A stretch of DNA of 35,295 bases from Chloroflexota bacterium (GCA_009692745.1 SHYO01000027.1:1-35295), one strand, 5' to 3'. Positions 17,077-25,539 are shown, counted from the first letter of the stretch. Numbers and translations are program-made. Notes: generated by a model not told the origin, from the letters alone.

Positions 17077-17221
17077 CAAAGCAGTAGGTGCGATCTCGGC
17101 TGTCCAGAAGACAGCATGCCGCACATTTTCCAGGTGTGCCAAAGACGTGCAGCCGGAGGCAGATCTTAAAACAAGCACCTACAATTAGTTTCTTAACTCC
17201 AGGGCTCTATCACAGCAGCCG

Positions 17222-17252
17222 GCTGAGTATACTCAGCGCTGAGTTTACTCAG
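17222..17252. repeat. Two adjacent palindromes at the 3' end of the glycosidase-like gene
   Basis: GCTGAGTATACTCAGC (17222-17237, perfect 16-bp palindrome) is immediately followed by GCTGAGTTTACTCAG (17238-17252). The TGA stop codon of the minus-strand gene (17251-17249) lies within the second copy. Confidence 0.8.
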
Positions 17253-19009
17253 TATAGCTCCTTGACGCGCTCGTGTACCGCCTCGGTCAGCCCTGGGTGG
17301 AATTGCAACTTGCCATCAGCACCTACCGCGCTGCTATCGAACATGGACGCCGTTTCGTACATGGTGTAGCCGGCCAGCTTGCCGGGGTGTTCTGAACTCC
17401 AGCGATAGCTATACTCAATCTGATCGGCCAGGGTCTTGCCATCTTTCTCGCTCAACCCCACCGGCTCGCTCAAGTGCGCCGGCACGCCGGCGACTGCCGC
17501 CTCTCCTATCACATCCAGCACGCCGGCGTCGTTGAGGAGGCGCTGCGCCATCCACGCCCGGCCAAACAGTGTCGTCTCGTCAGCCAGGCCCGAGCGCAGC
17601 CAGCGCCGCCAATGGAACGCGATGTTACCCGGCCGGGTGCGCACCCGTGACATCCCGGCGTCGGGCCGGAACGATTCCACTTCGATGTGAAGCTGTAGCG
17701 GCATGCCGGCGGCGGACAAACGCTCCTTGACCGCCCAGAGGAACTGATCATAGATATCGCCGCGCAGATCGCCCAACAGTGCCGGGTCATAGGGCTCCAC
17801 ATCGGGGTTGACACCATACCGCCGCTGGTACTCAGCCGAAATCGGCGCATTGAAGCCGTAGATCCCCGGCGTATTGGTCCAAGAACTGTGGCACGAGATA
17901 CGCACGTCCACGCCATCGACGCCGGCCAGGATACAGTCGCTGACCCAGCCCAGCCAGAAGTTCTGCACTTCGGGGTAGCCCTCACAGAGCGAGCCGGACA
18001 GGTATTTGTCGCGCCCTTTGGCGAAGGCGATTATGCCATCGCGTTCTGCAGAGGGCCGGGTGGGCGTGCCGCCAAAGACCGTCGTCTGGTTGCTCACATC
18101 CAGGCAGACCACGATATGGCCCAGGCCGCGGTCGTACTCCAAATCGCCGGTACGCAGATCCCGCTGCGACCGCCAGACCGCTCTGTGGCTGGCGACGACG
18201 ATCGGCAGCGGCTGGTCGCCGGAGCCATAGACGCGCACCATCTCGAGCGCCGTGTTGCAGAACATGCCGGCCTGATCCTCGAAGTTGGTGGTGATGGCGA
18301 TAAACGGGTCGAGCAGGTTCAGGCCGGCCAGGTTGAGGGTGCGCACCGGGTCACCCTGGCGCGTGACCAGATTGCCTTCCATGTCCACCACATCCTGTGG
18401 GCAGGTCTCGACCCCCTCACTGAAGCTGAACGGCACATCGCGCTGCTGGTAGCCGTTGTTATCGGCGCTGGTCCAGATTTCTAAATTCTCGGGCTTGATG
18501 CGGATCGGCGTCATGTCCTTCTGGCGCAGTTGTATGCGCGACACCGGCGCCTTGTCCAGGCCATCCGGCACATCCGCTGTGCGAGCGCGCACGCGCAGCT
18601 CCGGCCGCGCCTGCACCCAGGGATCGACGCGATAGACCCCGCCAATGCCCGGCAACCCGGTCTGCCCCTCCCGTTCCAACACCTCCTTGGGCGTAGCATG
18701 GCTGGTGCCGTTCTCATAGGGTTTGATCACGGCATAGAACTGCATGCCGCGTGCATGGGCCAGCCGGCAGCCCACTGCCATAGGGTCCCCGCCCATGGCT
18801 GCCAGGGTCTGGCGGGTGCCCGGCGACTTCGGCCAACCCATGAACCACTGCCATAGGTCGGCGCTGTAGTAGTTCCAGTAAACACGGCGCACACCCATCC
18901 ACTGCAGGCGATCCATCAGTTGCGCCAGCAGCCCTTCATTGAACCCAATTCGCGAGCAATCGTCTGGAAAATCGACCAGAGTTGAGAGCAGGAACCCACG
19001 GTCTTGCAC
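17249..19009 (-). CDS. Family-10-like TIM-barrel glycosidase, putative
   Basis: A 586-aa protein starting at a GTG at 19009; AAAGGAGAG a few bases upstream supports this start. The N-terminal strand-helix pattern (MDRLQWMGVRRVYWNYYS; HARGMQFYAVIKPYENG) and later barrel stretches (GVDGVDVRISCHSSW; residues about 470-560) fit putative family-10-like glycosyl hydrolases, with an inserted beta-rich segment around residues 150-330. No signal peptide is visible. It is the last gene of a minus-strand operon with two acetyl-xylan-esterase-family genes, suggesting hydrolysis of an acetylated polysaccharide. It resembles the 3352-5019 protein in general layout. The substrate is unknown. Confidence 0.65.
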   Translation of the reverse strand: MQDRGFLLSTLVDFPDDCSRIGFNEGLLAQLMDRLQWMGVRRVYWNYYSADLWQWFMGWPKSPGTRQTLAAMGGDPMAVGCRLAHARGMQFYAVIKPYENGTSHATPKEVLEREGQTGLPGIGGVYRVDPWVQARPELRVRARTADVPDGLDKAPVSRIQLRQKDMTPIRIKPENLEIWTSADNNGYQQRDVPFSFSEGVETCPQDVVDMEGNLVTRQGDPVRTLNLAGLNLLDPFIAITTNFEDQAGMFCNTALEMVRVYGSGDQPLPIVVASHRAVWRSQRDLRTGDLEYDRGLGHIVVCLDVSNQTTVFGGTPTRPSAERDGIIAFAKGRDKYLSGSLCEGYPEVQNFWLGWVSDCILAGVDGVDVRISCHSSWTNTPGIYGFNAPISAEYQRRYGVNPDVEPYDPALLGDLRGDIYDQFLWAVKERLSAAGMPLQLHIEVESFRPDAGMSRVRTRPGNIAFHWRRWLRSGLADETTLFGRAWMAQRLLNDAGVLDVIGEAAVAGVPAHLSEPVGLSEKDGKTLADQIEYSYRWSSEHPGKLAGYTMYETASMFDSSAVGADGKLQFHPGLTEAVHERVKELY

Positions 19010-19139
19010 TTTGATCTCTCCTTTACCAAGATAATGCGGCTATTATGTAGATCATAAATCTGTGTCATCCTCCCTAACCCGGTTGGGCACAATCTGTGGA
19101 TCGCTCTTATGTTCTCTGCCGCGGCCGATACCGAATCAT

Positions 19140-20054
19140 CTACCGCCAGGCCGCCGGCAAAATCGCCTGCCGGAAGCCCATTTGGCGCGTCAGCCAGCGC
19201 TCGGCGTACAGACCATCCTTATAAGAGGAGTGCTGCGTCTCGTATACCGTTATCTGGCTCCCTAGAGCCTCGATCAGGGGGTGAAGCGCCTCTGGGCCGA
19301 GCAGCTCGCCTTTAGCCCCGCTCACCAGCAGAGTGGTGGCCTTTACCTGCGGCGCAAACCAGCGCAGGTCAAAGTAGGCCAGCGTCTTTTCCACCTTAGC
19401 GCGGCTCTCCGGACGGTAGCGCAGATAATCGTTGATCTCTTCCAGGGGATAGCCTTTGGTCTTTGCGGCTACCGCGCAGGTATCAAAGAAAAGGCCGGGC
19501 GCGGAGATGGTATGGCTAAACCGGGGATCAAGGGCAGCGGTGATCAGGGCCAGGTCACTGCCCGCCGCCGTCACCCGGCCCGTATCCACTTCCGGGCGGC
19601 TGAGGAGATATTCCGCCCCCCGGCAGCAATCCGCTACAATGCCCCGATAAATATATCCCAGGGAGTCCTCAATTCCCTCCGTGAGCAGGCCGGGGAACGT
19701 GGCGGCGAAGGGCTGGTCGGCGTTGCGCTGCCCGCGCACGGCGATGGCGAAGGTGACGTACCGGCGCCGCTTGGCGAGGGCCGTCCCCTGCGGCAGCGGC
19801 TCTACCACGCTGCCATAGTTCGGCAGTTGATAGATGGCCGGGAAAGGGCCTCGTCCACGGGGGATGCTCAGATAGCCAAAGAGCCGGTAAGGACCGATGC
19901 TGGTCAAGCGCACGCCATACATGGTAGCATCGCTAGTGGTGCGTATTGGCATAGGCTCAACCACCGGGGCCGGGGAGATTTGGGATAACTCTGCCAGGGT
20001 ACTGCTCCAATAGCTTTCAAAGTCCGCAGGCTTGTGGTTCGATGCAGTAGTCAT
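19140..20054 (-). CDS. Acetyl-xylan-esterase (AXE1) family protein, probably catalytically dead
   Basis: A 304-aa protein with an ATG at 20054; GGGAGG seven bases upstream lies in the 12-bp gap after the preceding paralogue. It shares the AXE1/cephalosporin-C-deacetylase layout with its upstream neighbour: PADFESYW start, YIYRG, EINDYLRYRPE, VEKTLAYFD. The nucleophile elbow is degraded: the neighbour has TGGSQGG, this protein has AAGSDLA (Ser166 kept, both glycines lost, a four-residue deletion). The catalytic Asp loop (LQDNV in the neighbour) reads AKGEL; a histidine remains in TQHSS. It may be a pseudoenzyme, a subunit or chaperone of the paralogue, or an enzyme with changed chemistry. Confidence 0.85.
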   Translation of the reverse strand: MTTASNHKPADFESYWSSTLAELSQISPAPVVEPMPIRTTSDATMYGVRLTSIGPYRLFGYLSIPRGRGPFPAIYQLPNYGSVVEPLPQGTALAKRRRYVTFAIAVRGQRNADQPFAATFPGLLTEGIEDSLGYIYRGIVADCCRGAEYLLSRPEVDTGRVTAAGSDLALITAALDPRFSHTISAPGLFFDTCAVAAKTKGYPLEEINDYLRYRPESRAKVEKTLAYFDLRWFAPQVKATTLLVSGAKGELLGPEALHPLIEALGSQITVYETQHSSYKDGLYAERWLTRQMGFRQAILPAAWR

Positions 20055-20066
20055 AGTATTCCTCCC

Positions 20067-20993
20067 TTATGCTTTGAGATGGGTGTGGAAAAACTGCTCA
20101 ACCAGGGTATTATGCTGGTATCGCCCGGAGTCGTGGCCATGCCCATCATAGGCATAGAGTTGCTTATCCCGGCTGCCAATAGCATTGAACACCGCATATC
20201 CCGTCTCCGGCGGGCAGACGTTGTCCTGCAGGCCGATATAGACCATGGTGGGGCAGCGAATCTTGTCGGCAAAGTTGATGCCGTCGAAGTAGGCCAGGGT
20301 CTCCTCGACTTGCGGCCGCTGCTGCGGGTACAGGCGCAGATAGTCGTTAATCTCGTCGTAGGGGTAGGTACGTTCCAGCGCAATCGCATCTATAAACCCG
20401 GTGAGGTAAGGCGCACCTGCCACTGCCGCTTTGATCTCCGGTCGCATGGCCGCTGTAGTAATAGTCAGGCCGCCCCCCTGGCTGCCGCCGGTGACGCCAA
20501 TGCGCTGCGGGTCAATCTCTTCCCGTCCCAGCAGAAAGTCCACCGTGCGCCAGGCATCCACGAAAAAGCCGCGATAAACGTAAGTATGCCGGTCCACGAT
20601 ATTGTGAGTTAGCAGGTTGGGATACCCCGGATTGACCTGCCGGTTACTGCGGATTTTACCGCGTGGGGCGGGGGTGAGGGCGGCATAGCCCAGCCTGGCC
20701 CACTCTTTTGAGATGGGAGGGTCGCTGATATACCCCGGCATAGTCAGAATGGCCGGCAGCCGCCCTTGGCGCTGCTTCGGCACACAATACCAGGCGAATA
20801 TCCGCACCTGATCCAGACTGGTATAATATACGTTATAAACGTCCACGTCTTCCGAAGACCGCAGGGGATCAAGCGTCACCTGCGGGTCCAGCGGAATCTT
20901 TGCCGCCTGTTCCAGTACTCCTTGCCAGAAGGCATCGAAATCGTTGGGCTTCTTCACCTTAGTGATATATTGGTCCGGTACTCTTCGTGCCAT
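20067..20993 (-). CDS. Acetyl xylan esterase / cephalosporin-C deacetylase (AXE1 family)
   Basis: A 308-aa protein. The start at ATG 20993 is chosen for the AAGGAG just upstream; the open frame extends 22 codons further without support. Nucleophile Ser171 lies in TGGSQGGG, Asp257 in IGLQDNVCPP and the histidine in DGHGHDSG (about 285-287), which is a complete triad. Other AXE1 features are TMPGY, APRGK and TYVYRGFF. The family removes acetyl groups from xylan-type sugars and related small esters in the cytoplasm. It is first in a three-gene operon with a degenerate paralogue and a glycosidase-like gene. Confidence 0.9.
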   Translation of the reverse strand: MARRVPDQYITKVKKPNDFDAFWQGVLEQAAKIPLDPQVTLDPLRSSEDVDVYNVYYTSLDQVRIFAWYCVPKQRQGRLPAILTMPGYISDPPISKEWARLGYAALTPAPRGKIRSNRQVNPGYPNLLTHNIVDRHTYVYRGFFVDAWRTVDFLLGREEIDPQRIGVTGGSQGGGLTITTAAMRPEIKAAVAGAPYLTGFIDAIALERTYPYDEINDYLRLYPQQRPQVEETLAYFDGINFADKIRCPTMVYIGLQDNVCPPETGYAVFNAIGSRDKQLYAYDGHGHDSGRYQHNTLVEQFFHTHLKA

Positions 20994-21017
20994 AGCGTGC
21001 TCCTTGGTGAGATGGCT

Positions 21018-21040
21018 GCCACGCGAGGTAGCCGCGTGGC
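21018..21040. other. Hairpin in the leader of the esterase operon
   Basis: GCCACGCG (21018-21025), loop AGGTAGC, CGCGTGGC (21033-21040): an 8-bp perfect GC-rich stem 25 bp upstream of the esterase start codon, on its leader. There is no U-tract, so it is not a standard terminator. It could affect translation or be a small intergenic repeat. Confidence 0.55.
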
Positions 21041-21145
21041 ACATAGAAATCTGTGGCATCAGTAGCTATGATTCTATTCGATCTGTGCGTAAATGAAAGG
21101 CTGAGACACTTTGCACCAGGAGCATTATGGCACGCATGTGGATTT

Positions 21146-21200
21146 TAGGCCAATAGGAAAATTGACACGGCCCTGGTTTTGGACATCGGTAATTGGCCTA
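21146..21200. repeat. 9-bp inverted repeat TAGGCCAAT / ATTGGCCTA
   Basis: The arms at 21146-21154 and 21192-21200 are separated by 37 bp, lying between the esterase operon leader and the gene fragment ending at 21210. It could be a remnant of mobile-element ends; the role is unknown. Confidence 0.4.
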
Positions 21201-21209
21201 TCCCCGATG

Positions 21210-21385
21210 CTATCCCAACAAATTTGACAGGAAGCGCATCAATTTAATCCGATCCGGCGGCGCCATATAGGGCGGCAGGAGTTCCTGCAAAGCGGCGGAA
21301 ACCTGGGTAACACTGGCCTCAATCGCGGCCCGGTGGGACCCGCCTTGATGCACCACGTAAAAGGGTTTGCCGACTTTTAAGCTGG
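21210..21385 (-). pseudogene. C-terminal fragment of an unidentified gene, 5' truncated next to a transposase remnant
   Basis: On the minus strand an open frame without a start runs to a TAG at 21212-21210. It encodes about 55 residues with ordinary protein character (GKPFYVVHQGGSHRAAIE..., then LLPPYMAPPDRIKLMRFLSNLLG at the end). Upstream the frame meets a stop codon within the adjacent transposase-like sequence. I read it as the tail of a gene cut by an insertion or deletion. The parent family is not recognised. Confidence 0.45.
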
Positions 21386-21693
21386 CCCGCTTGCTGCTAG
21401 CACTCTACCGCCGGCTGCGTCTCTACATCAACTTCTTCCAACCCGTGATGAAGCTCGTCAGCAAAGAACGAGTTGGCGCTAAACTCAGAAAGCGCGATGA
21501 TCTGGCTAAGACCCCTTACCAACGGGTCTTGCCATCTGACCAGATCTCTGTGGAGCACAAAGACAAATTGCGTACCCTGTATCCTGATCTTAACCCAGTA
21601 ACTTTGCTGAGGGAGATTGAATCTTTGCAACACCGCATCTGCCAGACGGTCATAGTAAGATCTTCTAATGAGGCAACGAATCCCTCAGGGTAA
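21367..21693 (+). pseudogene. C-terminal remnant of an integrase-type (DDE) transposase
   Basis: The frame (108 codons from a TTG) encodes RRLRLYINFFQPVMKLVSK..., then GAKLRKR-D-AKTPYQRVL and LNPVTLLREIESLQHRI. This matches the C-terminal tail of integrase-core transposases of the IS481/ISNCY kind (consensus L-LYVNFFQPS-KL...RYD-A-TPYQRLL...LNP--L-R-I--LQ). Only the tail is present; the catalytic core is absent, so it is an inactive remnant. It abuts the truncated gene fragment on the minus strand. Confidence 0.6.
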
Positions 21694-21839
21694 GATTCTT
21701 ATGTGAGGCAATACGGAGCGAATGTCTGTGGCATATTTCCCCAGGGGCTAAAGGTCAGGCTGGTTGGCCAGGGGTGGATCGGCGGAGGACGCCTGGTCAA
21801 AGACTGTCGTTTTCATAATTACCAGGGTTTAGGCATTTT
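21694..21839. other. Short unassigned stretch before the VOC promoter
   Basis: I see no gene. It may be further insertion-element debris; no terminal repeats were recognised. Confidence 0.35.
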
Positions 21840-21868
21840 TTGACAAATTAGAATTTATGTTCTATAAT
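21840..21868 (+). promoter_or_regulatory. Perfect consensus sigma70 promoter of the VOC gene
   Basis: TTGACA (21840-21845), 17-nt spacer, TATAAT (21863-21868). All hexamer bases match consensus. The start codon is at 21942, giving a leader of about 67 nt. Confidence 0.8.
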
Positions 21869-21941
21869 CTTGTATCGCGTGATGGGCGACAAAAACAATC
21901 ACCTTGAATCAATCCAGGCATGAGATGACGAAGGAGTAATC

Positions 21942-22715
21942 ATGACCACACATTCGCAGGCAAAACCGGCCGGCACCCCCACGTGGACCGACCTGATGAC
22001 GCCAGACGTAGAAGCGGCGCGCACGTTCTACCAGGCTGTATTCGGTTGGGAGTATGACATCGGCGGCCCGGAATTTGGCGGATACACAACCGCGCGACTG
22101 GGAAAGCGAACGACGGCCGGCCTGATGGGTAATCAGCCGGGCGCACCGCCGATGCCAGCCGCTTGGGGCCTGTATTTCGCTACCAACCACGTCGAGACCG
22201 AGGTTGCCCGTGCGGTGGAATTGGGAGCGAAAGTGCTGTCCCCGGCTATGGTGGTGGGCGAATTTGGTGGTATGGCAATCTGCGAGGACCCCACCGGCGC
22301 AGCGTTTGGCTTTTGGCAGGCGGGCCAGCATATTGGATCGCAGGTTACCGATGAGCCGGGTGCGACGACCTGGTGCGAGCTGTATACATCCAATGCCAAA
22401 CAGGCGCGTGATTTTTACATGACATTGCTGGGCGCCACTGCAGATCCGATGGCCGGAGGCATGGAGTATTACGTGCTCAAGCATGGAGAAGAGATGCTGG
22501 CCGGCATTATGCAGATTGACCCCGCGTGGGGCAATATGCACACGCAATGGGTCAGCTACTTCTCGGTAGCCAATGCCGACGAAACCGCGGCTGTCGTAAC
22601 CAAGCACGGCGGCAAGCAGATGGGACCGATTGATGATTCGCCATTTGGCCGAATTGCCGCCCTGGCGGACCCGAGCGGCGCAATTTTCAAAATCGTCCAG
22701 CCCCCGATGCACTAA
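21942..22715 (+). CDS. Tandem VOC (glyoxalase/bleomycin-resistance fold) protein
   Basis: A 257-aa protein with AAGGAG (21931-21936) before the ATG. There are two vicinal-oxygen-chelate modules (about 10-127 and 137-257). Each begins with a TWTDLMTPDVEAARTFY or TWCELYTSNAKQARDFY pattern and ends with a D-P-G-A-F-W/K strand (EDPTGAAFGFWQ, ADPSGAIFKIVQ). The layout matches the two-domain CFP32-like VOC family often annotated as glyoxalase/hydroxylase. Single-gene transcript from a very strong promoter. The substrate is unknown; roles in detoxification or metal-dependent dioxygenase-like chemistry are possible. Confidence 0.88.
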   Translation: MTTHSQAKPAGTPTWTDLMTPDVEAARTFYQAVFGWEYDIGGPEFGGYTTARLGKRTTAGLMGNQPGAPPMPAAWGLYFATNHVETEVARAVELGAKVLSPAMVVGEFGGMAICEDPTGAAFGFWQAGQHIGSQVTDEPGATTWCELYTSNAKQARDFYMTLLGATADPMAGGMEYYVLKHGEEMLAGIMQIDPAWGNMHTQWVSYFSVANADETAAVVTKHGGKQMGPIDDSPFGRIAALADPSGAIFKIVQPPMH

Positions 22716-22751
22716 TCCACATCAGTTCATCGTCGCTGAAAAGCGTGGCCT

Positions 22752-22786
22752 GGGCACTGCGCCGAACCATACAGGGCGCAGTGCCC
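22752..22786. terminator. Strong 12-bp stem-loop between convergent genes
   Basis: GGGCACTGCGCC (22752-22763), 11-nt loop, GGCGCAGTGCCC (22775-22786), perfect. It sits between the VOC gene (plus) and the SDR gene (minus), where a bidirectional terminator is expected. No U-tract follows on either strand, so the mode of termination is uncertain. Confidence 0.6.
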
Positions 22787-22847
22787 ATTGCGGTCAAATC
22801 TGCAACCTCAAGAAATCCTTCTAATCCTTTTTATGCAGCATCTCCGT

Positions 22848-23603
22848 TTATCCGCGACCTATGTAGGGCATCCCAGTGGCCATCACGGTGATAAACGGCA
22901 CACTCACATCCAGCGGCAGGTTCGCCATATACAGCACCGCCCGCGCCACATGATCGGCATCTATGGTCGGCTCGACAGCCAGCGTGCCATTGGCTTGCAG
23001 CACACCGGTTTTCATGCGCGCGGTCATATCGGTAGCCGCGTTGCCTATGTCAATCTGCCCGCAGGTAATGTCAAATCTCCGACCATCCAGCGCTGTGGAT
23101 TTGGTGAGCCCGGTGATTGCATGTTTGGCAGCCGTATAAGCGGTGGCATTGGGTCGAGGGGTATGTGCCGAAATCGACCCATTGTTGATGATGCGTCCGC
23201 CGCGCGGATCTTGCTGCTTCATGATCCTGAATGCCTGCTGCGTGCACAGAAATGTGCCCGTAACGCAGGTATCGAGCACAGTACGCCACTGTGCATAACT
23301 CAGCTCTTCCAGCGGGGCTGCCGCGCCCACACCCGCATTGTTGAATAAAACATCCAGCCGGCCAAATTTGTCCACCGTGGCCGCGAATAACGCCGACACT
23401 GCCGCCGGGTCACTCACGTCGGTGGGCATCACCAGCGTGCGCGCGTGCGACACACCGGCTTCCTGAACCAATTGCTCCAGTGGTTCAACCCGGCGGCCTG
23501 CTAGCACGACGGAATACCCGGCTTCCCACAGCAGCAGTGACGTTCGTTTGCCAATACCGGTTCCAGCGCCGGTCACGATTGCGATACGACTTGTTAAATT
23601 CAT
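22848..23603 (-). CDS. Short-chain dehydrogenase/reductase (SDR)
   Basis: A 251-aa protein starting at ATG 23603 (AAGGA eight bases upstream; the longer frame to 23639 lacks support). It is a classical SDR: cofactor motif TGAGTGIG (11-18), NNAG (88-91), Ser143 in NNGSISA, and YTAAK with Tyr156 and Lys160. AGRR after strand 2 suggests NADP(H). The substrate is not predictable. It converges on the VOC gene and is followed upstream by comM. Confidence 0.92.
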   Translation of the reverse strand: MNLTSRIAIVTGAGTGIGKRTSLLLWEAGYSVVLAGRRVEPLEQLVQEAGVSHARTLVMPTDVSDPAAVSALFAATVDKFGRLDVLFNNAGVGAAAPLEELSYAQWRTVLDTCVTGTFLCTQQAFRIMKQQDPRGGRIINNGSISAHTPRPNATAYTAAKHAITGLTKSTALDGRRFDITCGQIDIGNAATDMTARMKTGVLQANGTLAVEPTIDADHVARAVLYMANLPLDVSVPFITVMATGMPYIGRG

Positions 23604-23669
23604 TCCTCTATTCCTTGTGTGAGTAATCCCCAATAACAAATAGTTTTCGGGGTGTGATATCCTCTCAGC

Positions 23670-25112
23670 TTACGCCCGCTGCCGGGGCCTATACTGGATT
23701 GCCTCCGCCAGGTGCGCCGTCTGGATGCTCTCCGCCCCCGCCAGGTCCGCAATCGTGCGCGACAGCTTCAGAATGCGGTGAAACGCCCGCGCGCTCATCC
23801 CCAACTGCGCCATGGCCGCCTTCATCAGATTCTTCCCGGTGTCATCCAGCTTACAGTACTCCCGTACCTCGCCTGGCCCCATATCCGCATTCGCCTGGAT
23901 ACGACCGTTGAATGCAGCGAGGCGCTTGCGCTGCCGCTCTCGCGCCGTCTCCACCCGCTGCCGCACTGTCTCTGAAGATTCCCCCAGCCTGTCGTTGGTC
24001 AGCTTCTCATATTCGACGCGTGGCACATCCAGGTGAATATCGATGCGGTCCAGCAATGGCCCGCTGATGCGCTTCTGGTAGCGGGTGACGGTGCTAGGCG
24101 AGCAGGTACACTCCTTCACCGGATCGCCGTAAAAGCCGCAAGGGCACGGGTTCATAGCAGCCACCAGCATGAAGTTCGCTGGGAAGGTTAGCGTGCCGGT
24201 GGCGCGGGAGATGGTGACGATCTTGTCCTCCAGCGGCTGGCGCATCACCTCCAGCACCCGCGAGCTGAACTCCGGCAGCTCGTCCAGGAAAAGCACCCCG
24301 CGATGAGCCAGTGAAATTTCTCCCGGTCTGGGCCACGAACCTCCTCCAACTAACCCCGCGTGGCTGATGGTATGGTGCGGCGCGCGGAAGGGGCGGTAGC
24401 GCAGCAGCGGCTGCTCCGGCGTCAGCATCCCCGCCACCGAGTAGATCTTCGTCACCTCCAGCGCCTCATCCACCGACAACCGCGGCATGATTCCTGGCAT
24501 GGCCCGCGCGATCAGCGTCTTCCCCGCTCCCGGCGGACCCGACAGCAGCACGTTGTGCCCACCCGCGGCGGCCACCTCCACTGCCCGCTTAACGTGCTCT
24601 TGCCCCCGGATATCGTGGAAGTTCACCGCATAGCTAGGCGGCTCTACGTTCTCCAGGTCAAACTGAGTTTCATATCGTATCATGGCGACCAGTCCCTGCA
24701 GGTGGCGCACCAGATCAGCCAGGGTGACCACCGGGTAGACATTGACCTCCTGTATCAACGCCGCTTCCGCCGCATCCGCCGCCGGCACGAATAGATCCTG
24801 GTACCCGTGGTGGGCGGCCGCGCTGGCCATCGACAGCATGCCGTCGACATGCCGGATGGCGCCATCCAGCGAGAGCTCGCCCAGGAACAGCGCCTTTTCC
24901 GTGGGCCACACCTGCTCCGAGGCCATCAGGATACCCACGGCGATGGGCAGGTCGTAGGCCGGGCCTTCCTTGCGTAAGTCGGCCGGCGCCAGGTTGACGG
25001 TAATCCGCATCATGGGGAAATTAAAGCCGCTGTTCTTGATGGCGCTGCGCACCCGCTCGCGCGATTCGTTCACGGATGCGTCCGGCAGACCTACTATAGT
25101 GTAAGCCGGCCA
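23670..25112 (-). pseudogene. comM: comM/yifB-type Mg-chelatase-family AAA ATPase, 5' end replaced
   Basis: The protein is clearly ComM/YifB from TIVGLPDASVNESRERVRSA onwards: RITVNLAPADLRKEG, AYDLPIAVGIL, Walker A SGPPGAGKT, the cysteine-rich NPCPCGFYGD segment and the C-terminal Mg_chelatase domain to its normal end. ComM is a helicase that helps branch migration of incoming DNA in natural transformation. The normal first 35 or so residues (M-AKV-S-A-VGL...V-VEVDI--GLP) are missing. The open frame instead runs to 25244 through unrelated sequence (the 267-bp-spaced repeat). I therefore read it as truncated at about 25,110, where base composition also changes. It could still be translated from an adventitious start. 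Confidence 0.85.
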
Positions 25113-25157
25113 TAGGAACCCCACGTTATGTCCAAAATTTTGGAGATGATTTTGACG

Positions 25158-25272
25158 CTGCATGGGGTATACCGAGACAGAATCCTTCAAAACCACCTTG
25201 GGATACCTCAAGTGATATCTATGATATGTCGGTGGTGCAGGCATTGGCTCAAATGCTCGGAAAAAACTGAAT
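25158..25272. repeat. Direct repeat, copy A (partner at 25425-25539)
   Basis: About 115 bp align without net gaps to 25425-25539 at a constant offset of 267. Shared stretches include CCTCAAGTGATATCTA and GTGCAGGCATTGGCTCA. Weaker similarity continues beyond (a CTCAATCGGGAGAAGCTCA versus CTAAATCAGGGGGAGCTCA segment), so the original unit may be near 267 bp. Copy A overlaps the false N-terminus of the comM frame. Confidence 0.85.
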
Positions 25273-25424
25273 AGAGTAAGGCAATTGGCACCATATCAGG
25301 TTCCGATAGCATTATACTCGGTTATTTCCCTGTCCACTCAATCGGGAGAAGCTCAGTTTTCTCATAGCCTCTTTTCTATCTTATTTTCGCCCATTTTCCT
25401 GTTCAGTTTTTGGGGTCCACCATA

Positions 25425-25539
25425 CTGCATGTGGTATGTCGGGACAGGATTCGGAAACACTATCTTGGAATTCCTCAAGTGATATCTACGATACCGCAGT
25501 AGTGCAGGCATTGGCTCAGATGCTCGGTAGATACTGAAT
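25425..25539. repeat. Direct repeat, copy B (partner at 25158-25272)
   Basis: The second copy of the diverged repeat. It is preceded by GTTCAGTTTTTGGGGTCCACC (25401-25421), which resembles an IS3-family terminal repeat and is related to the TGGACCCC at 26681. The stretch 25245-25608 has no credible gene; the short minus frame over copy B mirrors the repeat only. Confidence 0.8.

Larger units (their letters stand above)
16935..17248. other. Intergenic region with palindromes, terminator and GTAGGTGC motifs
   Basis: There is no gene. It contains palindrome GCTGAGAATACTCAGC (16940-16955), just after the response-regulator stop. The terminator at 17051-17076 follows, then a second hairpin-like segment with GCTGTC-CAGAA-GACAGC at its core (about 17098-17114), flanked by GTGCG/CGCAC. 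The octamer GTAGGTGC occurs twice on plus (17048, 17085) and once on minus (about 17183). This looks like remains of a repeated intergenic element. Confidence 0.6.

Noticed and set aside
19281-19988. 235-aa plus-strand frame opposite the degenerate AXE1 gene
   Set aside because: Antisense shadow; the minus frame has clear AXE1 homology and a good ribosome-binding site.
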